Assembly: GCA_902406135.1 (NCBI GenBank)
Contig: CABPCX010000015.1
Location: 1-15,584, forward strand
DNA from: an uncultured Eubacteriales bacterium
GTDB lineage: Bacteria; Bacillota; Clostridia; Lachnospirales; Anaerotignaceae
Length of the DNA: 15,584 bases
Direction of reading: 5' to 3'
Numbering within the stretch: position 1 is the first letter of the stretch; every line of letters begins with the position of its first letter. Below, piece after piece: positions 5,894 through 13,990 of this stretch. The notes beneath the pieces were generated by a model that did not search any database, was not told where the DNA came from, and saw nothing but the letters and a program-made list of their open reading frames with translations. A program made the position numbers and the translations under genes.

Positions 5894-6860
5894 CAGTTTT
5901 ATAAGCGCTTTCAAAATTTTCTTTCCAATATTTGTACTCTTCAGACTTAAAGTATTCAGCCGCATTTACCGTATCAATGGCAAGTCGGTCTCTGAGTGCT
6001 TCAACGCTTGGAAATTTGCGCTCATCTCTAAGCCATTTGAAAAAGAATGTGAGTATGGGCTCACCATATATGACTTTATCAAAATCAAACAGATTTGTTT
6101 CAACGGTCTTATGTTTTCCGTTGACAGTGGGATTATATCCGACGTTTGTCATTCCGTAATAAAGATTTCCGTCATAGACCGTGGCAGTTGCGTATACTCC
6201 GTTTGGCGGGAAAAGCTTGTCCTCGTGGGCAAGTATATTCACCGTAGGGAAACCAAGCTGTCTGCCAAGTTTCTTTCCTTCCGCAACACGTCCGTATATA
6301 TAATACGGCTCCGTAAGAAGTCTGTTGGCCGTTTCAACATCTCTGTTTACAAGACATTCTCTAATCTTTGTACTGCTTACTCTTTCGCCGTCATAAATAA
6401 CATTCGGTACGAATATGGTCTTTACGCCGTATTTTCTGCCAAGTTCCTCAAGGAGTTTATAGTCTCCCTTGTTTTTGCTTCCAAATCTGTAGTCATATCC
6501 TACAACAAGCACTTTGCATTTTAATTTATTGAACACTATATCAATGGCAAAGTCCTCGGGAGCCATAGACGCAAACTCCCTGTCAAAGGGATATTCGATA
6601 TATGTGTCTACGCCCATTTTACTTATGGCAATCTCCTTTTCTTCAGGAGACATTATAAGAGCGTTATTTTCTCTATTGCCGAAAATAAACATGGGATGAG
6701 GCTTGAAAGTAAATACAACCGATTTGAGGCCTTCTTTTTCAGCGTATTCCTTTGCGGTCTCAATGAGCTTTCTGTGGCCCATATGAACACCGTCAAAATT
6801 CCCCAGCGTAACAGCCGTAGGACGGCTTTGTTCAATTTCGCAGTTTGTTATATGTTCCAT
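5883..6860 (-). CDS. ribF: Bifunctional riboflavin kinase / FMN adenylyltransferase
   Basis: RibF phosphorylates riboflavin to FMN and adenylates FMN to FAD. The N-terminal adenylyltransferase domain (about 1-185) has the nucleotidyltransferase motif GNFDGVHMGHR (20-30), TFKPHP (51-56) and VSSTKIR (161-167). The C-terminal riboflavin kinase domain (about 186-310) has GRVAEGKKLGRQLGFPTVNI (190-209), PPNGVYA (218-224), NVGYNPT (239-245) and the VETNLFDF segment holding the expected catalytic glutamate (Glu254). At 325 residues it is a full-length bifunctional enzyme. The ATG has AAGGAG 8 nt upstream; that site overlaps the truB stop codon, suggesting coupling. Its last codons carry the -35 box of the rpsO promoter. 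Position between truB and rpsO is the standard Firmicutes arrangement. No riboswitch is seen, fitting its place in a housekeeping operon. Confidence 0.97.
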   Translation of the reverse strand: MEHITNCEIEQSRPTAVTLGNFDGVHMGHRKLIETAKEYAEKEGLKSVVFTFKPHPMFIFGNRENNALIMSPEEKEIAISKMGVDTYIEYPFDREFASMAPEDFAIDIVFNKLKCKVLVVGYDYRFGSKNKGDYKLLEELGRKYGVKTIFVPNVIYDGERVSSTKIRECLVNRDVETANRLLTEPYYIYGRVAEGKKLGRQLGFPTVNILAHEDKLFPPNGVYATATVYDGNLYYGMTNVGYNPTVNGKHKTVETNLFDFDKVIYGEPILTFFFKWLRDERKFPSVEALRDRLAIDTVNAAEYFKSEEYKYWKENFESAYKTVEK

Positions 6861-6872
6861 TGCAAAATCTCC

Positions 6873-7781
6873 TTACAACATAAGACGTACCGGCTTTATG
6901 TAAAAGCTTTCTTTGTCTTTATCATATAAGAAAGTATAAATTCCGACAAGACTGCCTTTTTCATCATATCCTAAAACCAGCTCATTTTCTTTGGGCTCGG
7001 CGTTAAACTTAAAAAATCTACTGTAGATTTTTCCGCCGTTATACAGATACTTTGAAGCTTTCTGGCTTACTGTTGCCTTCTTATAGCCGCCAAGGGCTTT
7101 ATCGGGCGATATGATTACGGTATCTGCTTTACCGTCTTCACATATCTTTTTCAGCTCGTCAAGCTTTATGGCATCTTCAATATGAAAATTGCCGCTGGCA
7201 GTCCTTGTCAGCTGTGACATATACGCTCCCCAGCCAAGTTTTTTTCCAATATCGCTGCACAAAGACCTTATATAGGTTCCCTTAGAACAGTCAACATCTA
7301 TTATTGCCCTGTCAGGAGGCATAATATCAACTATCTTTATATCAAAAATTTCTATATTTCTTGTTTTTCTCTCAATTTCTTTGCCTTCACGGGCAAGCTC
7401 GTAGAGTTTCTTTCCATTCACCTTTATGGCAGAATACATGGGAGGCAGCTGAGTCTGCTTTCCTATAAAGCTTTTTACGGCTTCCCTAAGCGCTTCCTCA
7501 TTAAACTCATAATCAAATTTTTCCACAACCTCGCCTGATGCGTCCTGGGTTGTGGTTTCGGCTCCAAAGGTTATTTCAGCTCTGTAGCTTTTTCTTTCCG
7601 CCATAATATAATCGGCAAGCTTAGTAGCCTGGCCTATACATACGGGAAGCACTCCTTCCGCATCCGGGTCAAGGGTTCCTGTGTGGCCTACCTTTTTTAT
7701 ATTGAGAGTTTTTCTCACTATGGCCACAACGTCATGGGAAGTATATCCTTTTTCTTTGTATACGTTTATTATACCGTCCAA
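6873..7781 (-). CDS. truB: tRNA pseudouridine(55) synthase TruB
   Basis: TruB converts U55 in the T-loop of tRNAs to pseudouridine and also acts as a tRNA-folding chaperone. The 302-residue protein begins with DGIINVYKEKGYTSHD and has the family motif GHTGTLDPDAEGVLP (32-46), with Asp38 as the catalytic aspartate. Further marks are KSYRAEITFG, QLPPMYSAIKVNGKKLYELAR and CSKGTYIRSLCSDIGKKLG. The C-terminal 80 residues form the usual poorly conserved PUA-like extension. The start codon is TTG (7781-7779): GGAGGT lies 6 nt upstream, inside the last codons of the preceding DHH gene, whose stop is only 2 nt away. This points to translational coupling. The gene lies in the rimP-nusA-infB operon, where truB usually follows rbfA. 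Confidence 0.97.
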   Translation of the reverse strand: MDGIINVYKEKGYTSHDVVAIVRKTLNIKKVGHTGTLDPDAEGVLPVCIGQATKLADYIMAERKSYRAEITFGAETTTQDASGEVVEKFDYEFNEEALREAVKSFIGKQTQLPPMYSAIKVNGKKLYELAREGKEIERKTRNIEIFDIKIVDIMPPDRAIIDVDCSKGTYIRSLCSDIGKKLGWGAYMSQLTRTASGNFHIEDAIKLDELKKICEDGKADTVIISPDKALGGYKKATVSQKASKYLYNGGKIYSRFFKFNAEPKENELVLGYDEKGSLVGIYTFLYDKDKESFYIKPVRLML

Positions 7782-7783
7782 TT

Positions 7784-8740
7784 TTATACCTCCAGCGCTT
7801 TTTTAAGCTCGTCAACTACCTTTGGCATTACTTCTTCAAACGTACCGTAAAGTGTGCATCCGCTGGCTCTTACATGGCCGCCGCCGCCAAATTTAACGGC
7901 TATTTCGGATACGTTTACGGCTTCGTTGGAACGCATACTGGCCTTTATTTCTCCGGGTTTCTTTTCATAGAAAAATACTGCCGCATCAACGCCGTCGGTA
8001 TTCTTTACATAGGATACGACTGCGTCCGCGTCCTTGGAAGTTCCGCCGTTTTTCTCCATTTCTTCAATGGAAAGCTTTGAAACGGCAAGTCTGCCGCCGC
8101 ATTCAAGGCGCATATTTTTTACCGCTTCCGCAAGCATCTTTGCTTCAACAAAAGTGTGTGAATAAAAAAGTTTTTCCTGTATCTCGGTAAAGGGAATATT
8201 GTAGGTCATAAGCTCCCCTGCCGCTTTCATGGTAAAGGGGCTTGTGCTTGAATGCTTAAAACAGCCTGTATCAAAAATTATTCCTGTATATATGGCATAG
8301 GCAATATTTTTATCCATACTGCACCAGCCATCAAGAAGCCTGTATATAAGCTCGCTTGTTGATGAAGCGTCAGCATCTACAAAATTCAGTTTTCCGAAAT
8401 AGGTATTGCTTGCGTGATGGTCTATATTTATTGTATAAACCATTTTTATAAGTTTTGAAAACTCCCCAAGTCTGGCCTCGTCTCCGCAGTCAAGGGATAT
8501 AAAAAGGTCAAAATCATCGTTTTCAATATTTCTTAAAGTTTTTTCCGAATAGGGTATGGAACTGAATTTTTCCGGTATGTCTTCAAGAAATACACTGACT
8601 TTCTTGCCCTTTTTCTCAAGGGCCATGGCCAAGGCACAGCAGGATGCAACCGCGTCGCCGTCGGGACTTGTATGTCCCGCAACGGCTATGCTGTTACTTT
8701 CCTCTATAACTTCGATTATTTCATCAAAGCTGTTATTCAT
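7784..8740 (-). CDS. nrnA: DHH/DHHA1 phosphoesterase, NrnA-like (nanoRNase / pAp phosphatase)
   Basis: NrnA-type enzymes hydrolyse very short RNAs (2-5 nt) and, in several species, pAp or linear dinucleotides such as pApA, using manganese. The 318-residue protein has the DHH motifs in order: GHTSPDGDA (22-30, His23, Asp27, Asp29), SLDCGD (82-87, Asp84), the signature DHHASN (107-112) and FDTG (156-159, Asp157). The C-terminal DHHA1 domain holds the substrate-binding GGGGHVRASG (285-294). It overlaps rbfA by 8 nt; the ribosome binding site GGGAGGGAG is inside rbfA. A DHH gene between rbfA and truB is common in Firmicutes. The family also contains c-di-AMP-degrading GdpP domains, but this protein has no membrane, PAS or GGDEF part. 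Exact substrate is inferred. Confidence 0.9.
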   Translation of the reverse strand: MNNSFDEIIEVIEESNSIAVAGHTSPDGDAVASCCALAMALEKKGKKVSVFLEDIPEKFSSIPYSEKTLRNIENDDFDLFISLDCGDEARLGEFSKLIKMVYTINIDHHASNTYFGKLNFVDADASSTSELIYRLLDGWCSMDKNIAYAIYTGIIFDTGCFKHSSTSPFTMKAAGELMTYNIPFTEIQEKLFYSHTFVEAKMLAEAVKNMRLECGGRLAVSKLSIEEMEKNGGTSKDADAVVSYVKNTDGVDAAVFFYEKKPGEIKASMRSNEAVNVSEIAVKFGGGGHVRASGCTLYGTFEEVMPKVVDELKKALEV

Positions 8741-9113
8741 AAAGCTCTCCCTCCCCTACGGGCGGCTCTGAGCTAATCTGTTCAATAAGTTTTGACATTC
8801 TTATTCCATATTCAACGGAGTCATCAAGTTTGAACATAAGCTCCGGTGTAATACGAAGATTTATTCTCTCCGCAAGAAGATGTCTTATATATCCTGAAGC
8901 GCTTTTAAGTCCCTTCATAACTCCGGCTTTTTCATCATCGTTGCCAAGCACGCTTATATAGACCTTGCAGTATTTTAAATCCTGTGTGGTCTCAACTCTA
9001 AGCACCGATGTCATAACGCCTATTCTGGGGTCTTTAAGTTCGCCTCTTATTATATTGGCCAGTTCCTTTGTTATCTCATCGTTAACTCTGGTCATTCTGT
9101 TGTTTCTTTTCAT
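8733..9113 (-). CDS. rbfA: 30S ribosome-binding factor RbfA
   Basis: RbfA binds the immature small ribosomal subunit near the 5' end of 16S rRNA and is needed for late maturation and cold adaptation. The 126-residue protein is normal in length and shows the KH-like fold pattern: RMTRVNDEITKELANII near the N-terminus, LKDPRIGVMTSVLRVETTQDLKYCKVYISVLG in the middle, and LRITPELMFKLDDSVEYGIRM near the end. The ATG follows an AGGGGAT site, 18 nt after the infB stop. Its last 8 nt overlap the next gene (ATGAATAA). It works with RimP and IF2, encoded in the same operon. Confidence 0.97.
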   Translation of the reverse strand: MKRNNRMTRVNDEITKELANIIRGELKDPRIGVMTSVLRVETTQDLKYCKVYISVLGNDDEKAGVMKGLKSASGYIRHLLAERINLRITPELMFKLDDSVEYGIRMSKLIEQISSEPPVGEGELYE

Positions 9114-9131
9114 AATATCCCCTGCCGATTT

Positions 9132-11459
9132 TTATCTGGGCACTTCAACCATTATGAACGCTTCTGCTATATCGCCTTCTTTAAGGTCATTGAACTTTTT
9201 AAATACAAGACCGCATTCATATCCGGCATTAACTTCTTTAACGTCGTCCTTAAATCTCTTAAGGGATTCAAGTTCTCCTTCATAAACAACTATGTTGTCA
9301 CGAAGCAGACGAACCTTTGCGTTTCTTGTGAATTTTCCGTCCAGTATATAGCTTCCTGCGATGGTACCAACGCCTGATGCCTTGAAAAGCTGACGCACTT
9401 CAGCATGGCCGATAACTTTTTCCTCATATACGGGGTCAAGCATACCTTTCATAGCTGCTGTGATATCCTCTATGGCATTGTAGATAACTCTGTAAAGTCT
9501 TATATCTACCTTTTCCTCATCAGCAAATGCCTTTGCTGAAGGTTCAGGACGTACGTTGAATCCAATGATGATGGCGTTTGAAGCTGTTGCGAGCATAACG
9601 TCTGATTCTGTTACGGCACCAACACCGCCATGGATTATTCTTATTCTTACTTCCTCATTTGAAAGTTTTTCAAGACTCTGCTTAACAGCCTCAACAGAAC
9701 CCTGTACGTCTGCCTTAACAACGATGTTAAGTTCTTTCATATTTCCTGACTGTATCTGGCTAAACAGGTCATCAAGAGATACTTTCTGAGGTGTTTCCTT
9801 AAGCATATCTTTTCTTGATTTAGCTACTACTGATTCCGCAAGCTGACGAGCCTGTTTTTCATTTGCTGCAACGTAGAATGTATCTCCGGCAGCAGGAACT
9901 TCTGAAAGACCAAGTATCTCAACAGGCTTTGAAGGACCTGCTTTTTTAACTCTTCTTCCCTTATCGTCCATCATGGCTCTGATTCTTCCGTAAGCTGCAC
10001 CTGCAACGATGGGGTCACCTATGTTAAGTGTACCTTCCTGTACAAGTACTGTTGCAACGGGTCCTCTTCCTTTATCAAGCTGAGCCTCGATGATAGCTCC
10101 TCTTGCAGGCTTATTGGGGTTAGCCTTAAGCTCTTTCATTTCGGCTGTAAGGATTATCATTTCAAGAAGTGTATCTATACCTTCTTTTGTAGCCGCTGAA
10201 ACGGGAACACATATTGTCTCTCCGCCCCAGTCCTCTGCTACAAGACCGTATTCAACAAGCTCCTGTTTTACTCTGTCAGGGTTTGCTGAAGGTTTATCCA
10301 TCTTGTTGATGGCAACGATAACTTCAACTCCCGCAGCCTTAGCATGGTTGATAGCTTCAACTGTCTGAGGCATAACACCGTCGTCAGCAGCTACAACAAG
10401 TACTGCGATATCTGTTATCTGAGCACCTCTCATACGCATTGCTGTGAATGCTTCATGACCGGGTGTATCAAGGAATGTAATAGGGCTTCCGTTTATCTGT
10501 ACTGTATAGGCACCGATGTGCTGAGTAATACCGCCGGCTTCTCTGCTTGTTATGTGGCTGTGTCTTATGGCATCAAGGAGAGATGTTTTACCGTGGTCAA
10601 CGTGTCCCATTACAACTACGACGGGAGGTCTGCTTTCAAGCATTGATTCGTCTTCTTCTTCCTGCTTGAATGCTTCCTCAAATATATCTTTTTCCTTTTC
10701 AAGCTCAAATATTACGTTATATTCTTCCCCTACCGAAACAGCAGTATCAAAATCAACGCTCTGGTTGATAGCTGCCATTATGCCTTTTTTCATAAGGCAT
10801 TTAACTATTTCAGCACCTGATTTTCCAAGCTTCTCAGCGAGTTCCTTAACTGTAAGGCTCTCGGGTATCTCCATGAATTTTATCTCATCGTCTTCTTCGA
10901 CAACTTCAGGAGCGGGTGCAGGTGCGGGTTTATTGAAATTCTTATTATTTTTATTGTTGTTCTTATTGTTGTTTTTGTTGTTCTTCTTATTTTTGCCGCC
11001 AAAGTTTCCGCCCTGGTCTCCCTGAGCATCATTCTGGCCGTTCCAGTTGTTTTTCTTATTTTTGTTTTTCTTTTCAAATCCGCCTTCTGCAGCCTTGAAG
11101 TTTTTGTTGTTCTTATCGTTTCTGTCATTCTTGGGCTGTTCGTTTTTATGCTCTTTGGCGGGTTTATTTTCTTCTTTGTTTCTTTCCTGAAAGCCGGCAG
11201 CCTCTTTAGAAGCCTCCTTACGCTTTTCGGGAGCATTATCTGTACCGGGTTTGTTTTCTGCCTTTGTTTCAGCCTTTTTAGGCTCTTTTGCTTCTTCCTT
11301 CTCACCCATAATAAGTTCTTCCACAAGCGCAGCATTTTCCTCATCAACAGTTGACATATGGTTATTAACTTCTATGCCAAGGTCCTTTAACTTGTCGATA
11401 AGTTCTTTGTTGCTTATATTTAACTGTTTAGCTAATTCATATACACGTTTTTTAGCCAA
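9132..11459 (-). CDS. infB: Translation initiation factor IF-2
   Basis: IF2 is the GTPase that brings fMet-tRNA to the 30S subunit and promotes subunit joining. From the chosen start the protein has 775 residues: an IF2_N domain (1-52, [15 protein letters not shown]), a charged low-complexity linker (about 55-195) that becomes almost pure Asn/Lys near 155-175 and then PAPAPAPE, a second IF2_N domain (about 196-250), the GTPase domain with GHVDHGKT (285-292), DTPGH (331-335) and NKMD (385-388), then the domain II, III and tRNA-binding C-terminal parts. I prefer TTG at 11459 because GGAGGTG lies 6 nt upstream and the protein then starts like other IF2s. The in-frame ATG at 11474 has no ribosome binding site and itself forms part of that GGAGG. 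It follows ylxQ by about 26 nt. Confidence 0.97.
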   Translation of the reverse strand: MAKKRVYELAKQLNISNKELIDKLKDLGIEVNNHMSTVDEENAALVEELIMGEKEEAKEPKKAETKAENKPGTDNAPEKRKEASKEAAGFQERNKEENKPAKEHKNEQPKNDRNDKNNKNFKAAEGGFEKKNKNKKNNWNGQNDAQGDQGGNFGGKNKKNNKNNNKNNNKNNKNFNKPAPAPAPEVVEEDDEIKFMEIPESLTVKELAEKLGKSGAEIVKCLMKKGIMAAINQSVDFDTAVSVGEEYNVIFELEKEKDIFEEAFKQEEEDESMLESRPPVVVVMGHVDHGKTSLLDAIRHSHITSREAGGITQHIGAYTVQINGSPITFLDTPGHEAFTAMRMRGAQITDIAVLVVAADDGVMPQTVEAINHAKAAGVEVIVAINKMDKPSANPDRVKQELVEYGLVAEDWGGETICVPVSAATKEGIDTLLEMIILTAEMKELKANPNKPARGAIIEAQLDKGRGPVATVLVQEGTLNIGDPIVAGAAYGRIRAMMDDKGRRVKKAGPSKPVEILGLSEVPAAGDTFYVAANEKQARQLAESVVAKSRKDMLKETPQKVSLDDLFSQIQSGNMKELNIVVKADVQGSVEAVKQSLEKLSNEEVRIRIIHGGVGAVTESDVMLATASNAIIIGFNVRPEPSAKAFADEEKVDIRLYRVIYNAIEDITAAMKGMLDPVYEEKVIGHAEVRQLFKASGVGTIAGSYILDGKFTRNAKVRLLRDNIVVYEGELESLKRFKDDVKEVNAGYECGLVFKKFNDLKEGDIAEAFIMVEVPR

Positions 11460-11485
11460 ATATGCCACCTCCATACAGATGGTAA

Positions 11486-11788
11486 TTATTCTGCGATCAT
11501 TTTTTCGATCTTATCCGCGAATCCCTTATCTCTGACAGCCATTACAGCTCTCTCGTCTTTTCCGATCGCATTTCCCATCTCAAATTTATCTCCAAAAACC
11601 ACTATCTTTTTATTATAAAATCTGGCCGAGTCACCGAACTTTTTCTTAGTATTATCAGAAGCATTTTCCGCAACGATAATAAGTTCCGCACTGCCGTCCT
11701 TAATAGCGCTTAAAACCCCCGTCTCGCCGGATGCAAGCTTACCTGCTCTCTGACAGAGACCCATAAACTGAAGCAGTTTCTTATCCAT
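11486..11788 (-). CDS. ylxQ: L7Ae/L30e family putative K-turn RNA-binding protein (YlxQ)
   Basis: The 100-residue protein belongs to the L7Ae/L30e/S12e/Gadd45 family, whose members bind kink-turn RNAs. It shows the family pattern [17 protein letters not shown] (6-22), an [15 protein letters not shown] segment (35-49) and [16 protein letters not shown] (62-77). The role of YlxQ in bacteria is not well established; RNA binding is known for homologues, and placement between ylxR and infB suggests work in RNA processing or ribosome assembly. Its ATG overlaps the end of ylxR by 8 nt (ATGGATAA). The nearest ribosome binding site-like sequence, GAGGAG, is 13 nt away, so it is probably translated by coupling to ylxR. 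Confidence 0.93.
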   Translation of the reverse strand: MDKKLLQFMGLCQRAGKLASGETGVLSAIKDGSAELIIVAENASDNTKKKFGDSARFYNKKIVVFGDKFEMGNAIGKDERAVMAVRDKGFADKIEKMIAE

Positions 11789-12053
11789 TTATCTGTTCCA
11801 GCTCCTCTCTGAGCTTATCATATACCTCAGCGGGCACCTGAGATTTGAATGATCTCTCAAGTCCTTTGGATTTTCTCGCTTTCTCAAGGCATTCCGTACT
11901 TGGACATATATATGCCCCTCTGCCTGCCTTCTTTCCTGTTGTATCTACTGAAAACTCACCTTCATCGCTTCTTACGATTCTTATGAGTTCCTTTTTATTT
12001 TTCATTTCCTGACATCCGGTACATTTCCTTAAAGGAATTTTTCTCTGTTTCAT
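11781..12053 (-). CDS. rnpM: YlxR / RnpM family RNA-binding protein
   Basis: The 90-residue DUF448 protein has the signature RKCTGCQEMKNKKELIRIVR (9-28) and GRGAYICPSTECLEKA (44-59). In Bacillus subtilis the homologue, formerly YlxR and renamed RnpM, binds the RNase P RNA and modulates RNase P activity. An older view from structure was a nucleic-acid-binding protein of unknown role. The four cysteines (two in CTGC, two in the CPSTEC segment) are placed so that metal binding is possible, but that is only an observation. The ATG has AGGAGGT 5 nt upstream and lies 17 nt after nusA. It is the third gene of the rimP operon in the standard Firmicutes order. Confidence 0.93.
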   Translation of the reverse strand: MKQRKIPLRKCTGCQEMKNKKELIRIVRSDEGEFSVDTTGKKAGRGAYICPSTECLEKARKSKGLERSFKSQVPAEVYDKLREELEQING

Positions 12054-12070
12054 TTAGTACCTCCTGTCTT

Positions 12071-13252
12071 TTATTCTTCGTCTTCCTCGATATCAAGTTC
12101 ATCGTAAGCAAGGTCTTCTGTATCATCGAGGTCTTCCTCATCAAGCTCTATATCGTTTTCAGCCTGAATAAGGTCTTCCTCAGGGAATTCTCCGTCCTCT
12201 GTAATGAAGCCTATTTCCTTAGCCTGTGACTCGCTCTTTATATCTATTCTCCAGCCTGTAAGTTTAGCTGAAAGTCTTGCATTCTGTCCTTCTTTTCCGA
12301 TGGCCAGTGAAAGCTGCTGGTCAGGAACAACTATTCTTGCACTCTGTTCATTAGGGTTAATTGCAACGGCAAGAACCTTTGAAGGGCTGAGTGCGGCAGC
12401 AATAAATTCTTTAGGATCTTCGCTCCAGTTTACGATATCGATTTTTTCGCCGCAGAGTTCGTTTACGATAACGTTTACTCTGTAACCGTTCTGTCCTACG
12501 CAGGCACCTACTGCATCTACGTTAGGGTCCTTTGAGTATACGGCTATCTTTGTTCTTGAACCTGCTTCTCTTGCAATGCTCTTTATTTCAACAGTTCCGT
12601 CGAATACTTCGGGAACTTCCTGTTCAAACAGACGTTTTACAAGCTCAGGGTGTGTTCTTGAAACATAAATCTGAGGTCCCTTTGTTGTCTGTTTTACTTC
12701 GATAACATATACTTTTATTCTGTCCATGAACTTGTACTGTTCGCCGGGTATCTGTTCATTGGGAGCAAGGATTGCATCTATTTTTCCAAGCTGAACGATA
12801 ACGTTTTTCTTCTCTATTCTCTGAACGATACCGATAACAAGTTCCTTTTCCTTTGAGATATACTGGTTGAAAAGTATCTCTCTTTCAGCTTCTCTGAATT
12901 TCTGAACAACTACCTGCTTAGCTGTCTGTGCAGATATACGTCCAAAGTTCTTAGGTGTAACAACAAAGTCAACAACATCACCTATCTGATAAACAGGGTT
13001 TATCTTTTTTGCCTCCTCGAGACTTATCTGAAGCATAGGGTCCTCAACTTCTTCAACAACGTCCTTCTGAGCATAAACTTCGATATTTCCAGTTTCTCTG
13101 TCCATAACTACCTTTATGTTCTGAGATGTTCCGAAATTTTTCTTGCAGGCTGAAACAAGTGAAGTTTCTATAGCTTCGTAAATTACTTCCTCATCTATGC
13201 CTTTTTCTTTAACGATTTCCCTTAAAGCCTCCATGAATTCGGCGCTATCCAT
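12071..13252 (-). CDS. nusA: Transcription termination/antitermination factor NusA
   Basis: NusA binds RNA polymerase and nascent RNA and controls pausing, intrinsic termination and rRNA antitermination. The 393-residue protein has the N-terminal polymerase-binding domain (1-125), an S1 domain (about 134-200), and KH1 and KH2 domains (about 205-280 and 285-345) with loops GQNG (253-256) and GKEG (319-322); AIGKEGQNARLSAKLTGWRI is typical. KH1 usually reads VGxRG; here Asn replaces that Arg. The last 45 residues form a very acidic tail (DEEDLDDTEDLAYDE and so on), and the long repeats of Gram-negative NusA are absent, as expected for Firmicutes. The ATG has GGGAGG about 11 nt upstream, 20 nt after rimP. 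NusA is reported to autoregulate this operon in B. subtilis through termination in the leader. Confidence 0.98.
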   Translation of the reverse strand: MDSAEFMEALREIVKEKGIDEEVIYEAIETSLVSACKKNFGTSQNIKVVMDRETGNIEVYAQKDVVEEVEDPMLQISLEEAKKINPVYQIGDVVDFVVTPKNFGRISAQTAKQVVVQKFREAEREILFNQYISKEKELVIGIVQRIEKKNVIVQLGKIDAILAPNEQIPGEQYKFMDRIKVYVIEVKQTTKGPQIYVSRTHPELVKRLFEQEVPEVFDGTVEIKSIAREAGSRTKIAVYSKDPNVDAVGACVGQNGYRVNVIVNELCGEKIDIVNWSEDPKEFIAAALSPSKVLAVAINPNEQSARIVVPDQQLSLAIGKEGQNARLSAKLTGWRIDIKSESQAKEIGFITEDGEFPEEDLIQAENDIELDEEDLDDTEDLAYDELDIEEDEE

Positions 13253-13272
13253 TTTTTACAAGTCCTCCCTTT

Positions 13273-13740
13273 TTAGAATATTACCGCAAGTCTTACACTC
13301 GCTATATCTTTTTTCTCAAACGACATTACCTTATCTTCTGTCTCAATGGTAACCGTTCCGTCATCGCTGTAGTCTGTAAGTTTTCCGGTATGCTCCTTTG
13401 ATCCTTCAACGGGTTTATAGAGCTTGATATCAACCATTTCACCGTTAAACTTTATAAAATCCTCTTTCTTTTTAAGGGGTCTGTCGATACCCGGAGAACT
13501 TATCTCAAGGAAATAAGCCTGTTCTATGGGATCGTTCTCATCAAGTATCTTTTCAAGAGCCTTGCTTATAAGCTCGCAGTCGTCAATGCTCACACCGCCT
13601 TCTTTATCTACAAAAACTCTGAGATACCAGTTAGGTCCCTCCTTTACAAATTCAACATCGGCTATCTCGTATCCCATTTCCTCAACAGTGGGTCTGAGCA
13701 TAGCGTCTAACTTCTTTTCCGTATTTGATGATCCGGACAT
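13273..13740 (-). CDS. rimP: Ribosome maturation factor RimP
   Basis: RimP helps assemble the 3' (head) domain of the 30S subunit, acting on the S19/S12 region. The 155-residue product has the N-terminal domain with EEMGYEIADVEFVKEG, the family signature LEISSPGIDRPLKK (78-91), and a C-terminal SH3-like domain. I chose the ATG at 13740-13738 because a perfect AAGGAGG lies 7 nt upstream and the product then matches the family in length. The open frame continues upstream to an ATG at 13839, adding 33 residues, but that codon is upstream of the predicted transcription start and in the promoter, so it is not used. It is the first gene of the rimP-nusA-rnpM-ylxQ-infB-rbfA-nrnA-truB-ribF operon. 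Confidence 0.97.
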   Translation of the reverse strand: MSGSSNTEKKLDAMLRPTVEEMGYEIADVEFVKEGPNWYLRVFVDKEGGVSIDDCELISKALEKILDENDPIEQAYFLEISSPGIDRPLKKKEDFIKFNGEMVDIKLYKPVEGSKEHTGKLTDYSDDGTVTIETEDKVMSFEKKDIASVRLAVIF

Positions 13741-13766
13741 TTTCCAACCTCCTTTATACATATTCC

Positions 13767-13806
13767 GGGCAAAAGCAAAGAGTAGGTTTTCACCTACTCT
13801 TCTCCC
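13767..13806 (-). promoter_or_regulatory. rimP leader hairpin with GAAA tetraloop
   Basis: A perfect 10-bp stem AAGAGTAGGT / ACCTACTCTT closed by a GAAA loop (13778-13801) lies in the rimP leader, with GGG/CCC (13804-13806 with 13767-13769) able to extend it at the base. It is followed by TTTGCTTTTG, so it could work as a weak, factor-assisted terminator. A hairpin of this kind at this position is known as the rimP leader in Firmicutes. NusA-dependent attenuation is reported in B. subtilis and is the most likely role here. Confidence 0.6.
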
Positions 13807-13829
13807 AACATACAATAAATTACATATAG

Positions 13830-13858
13830 AGTATAACATTGTGCCCCTGTAAATGCAA
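13830..13858 (-). promoter_or_regulatory. Promoter of the rimP-nusA-infB operon
   Basis: An extended -10 TGTTATACT (box 13835-13830) is preceded by a 17-nt spacer and TTGCAT (13858-13853) as a weak -35. The expected transcription start is near 13823, leaving a leader of about 83 nt before rimP. Confidence 0.6.
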
Positions 13859-13860
13859 GC

Positions 13861-13990
13861 ACTTTTTTAAAAAAAGCCCGTTTTTTCAAGGTTTTAAGGA
13901 ACAAATAATGATTTTAATAAAAGCTTTTATATTTTTATGTCTTAATAACATTTCCATATATATACATTAATAAACTCATTGCTGAAATTA
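13861..13990 (-). other. AT-rich spacer after the MATE gene with no convincing terminator
   Basis: The region holds a palindrome ATAAAAGCTTTTAT and an A-tract/T-tract hairpin AAAAAA-CGGGC-TTTTTT near 13867-13885. The latter could act as a poor terminator for the MATE transcript just before the rimP promoter, but its stem is only A-T pairs. No gene is visible. Confidence 0.3.

Noticed and set aside
10552..11025. Plus-strand 157-codon open frame opposite infB
   Set aside because: It is the antisense shadow of the IF2 linker and G domain; its Ser/Phe/Leu-rich product reflects the complement of Asn/Lys/Glu codons, with no ribosome binding site.
10880..11347. Minus-strand 155-codon Lys/Arg/Thr-rich frame overlapping infB in another frame
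   Set aside because: It is a shadow of the low-complexity infB linker, which avoids stops in alternative frames; infB itself is well supported.
13741..13839. N-terminal extension of RimP by 33 residues from an ATG at 13839
   Set aside because: The ATG is upstream of the predicted transcription start, the frame runs through the leader hairpin, and a perfect ribosome binding site precedes the ATG at 13740.
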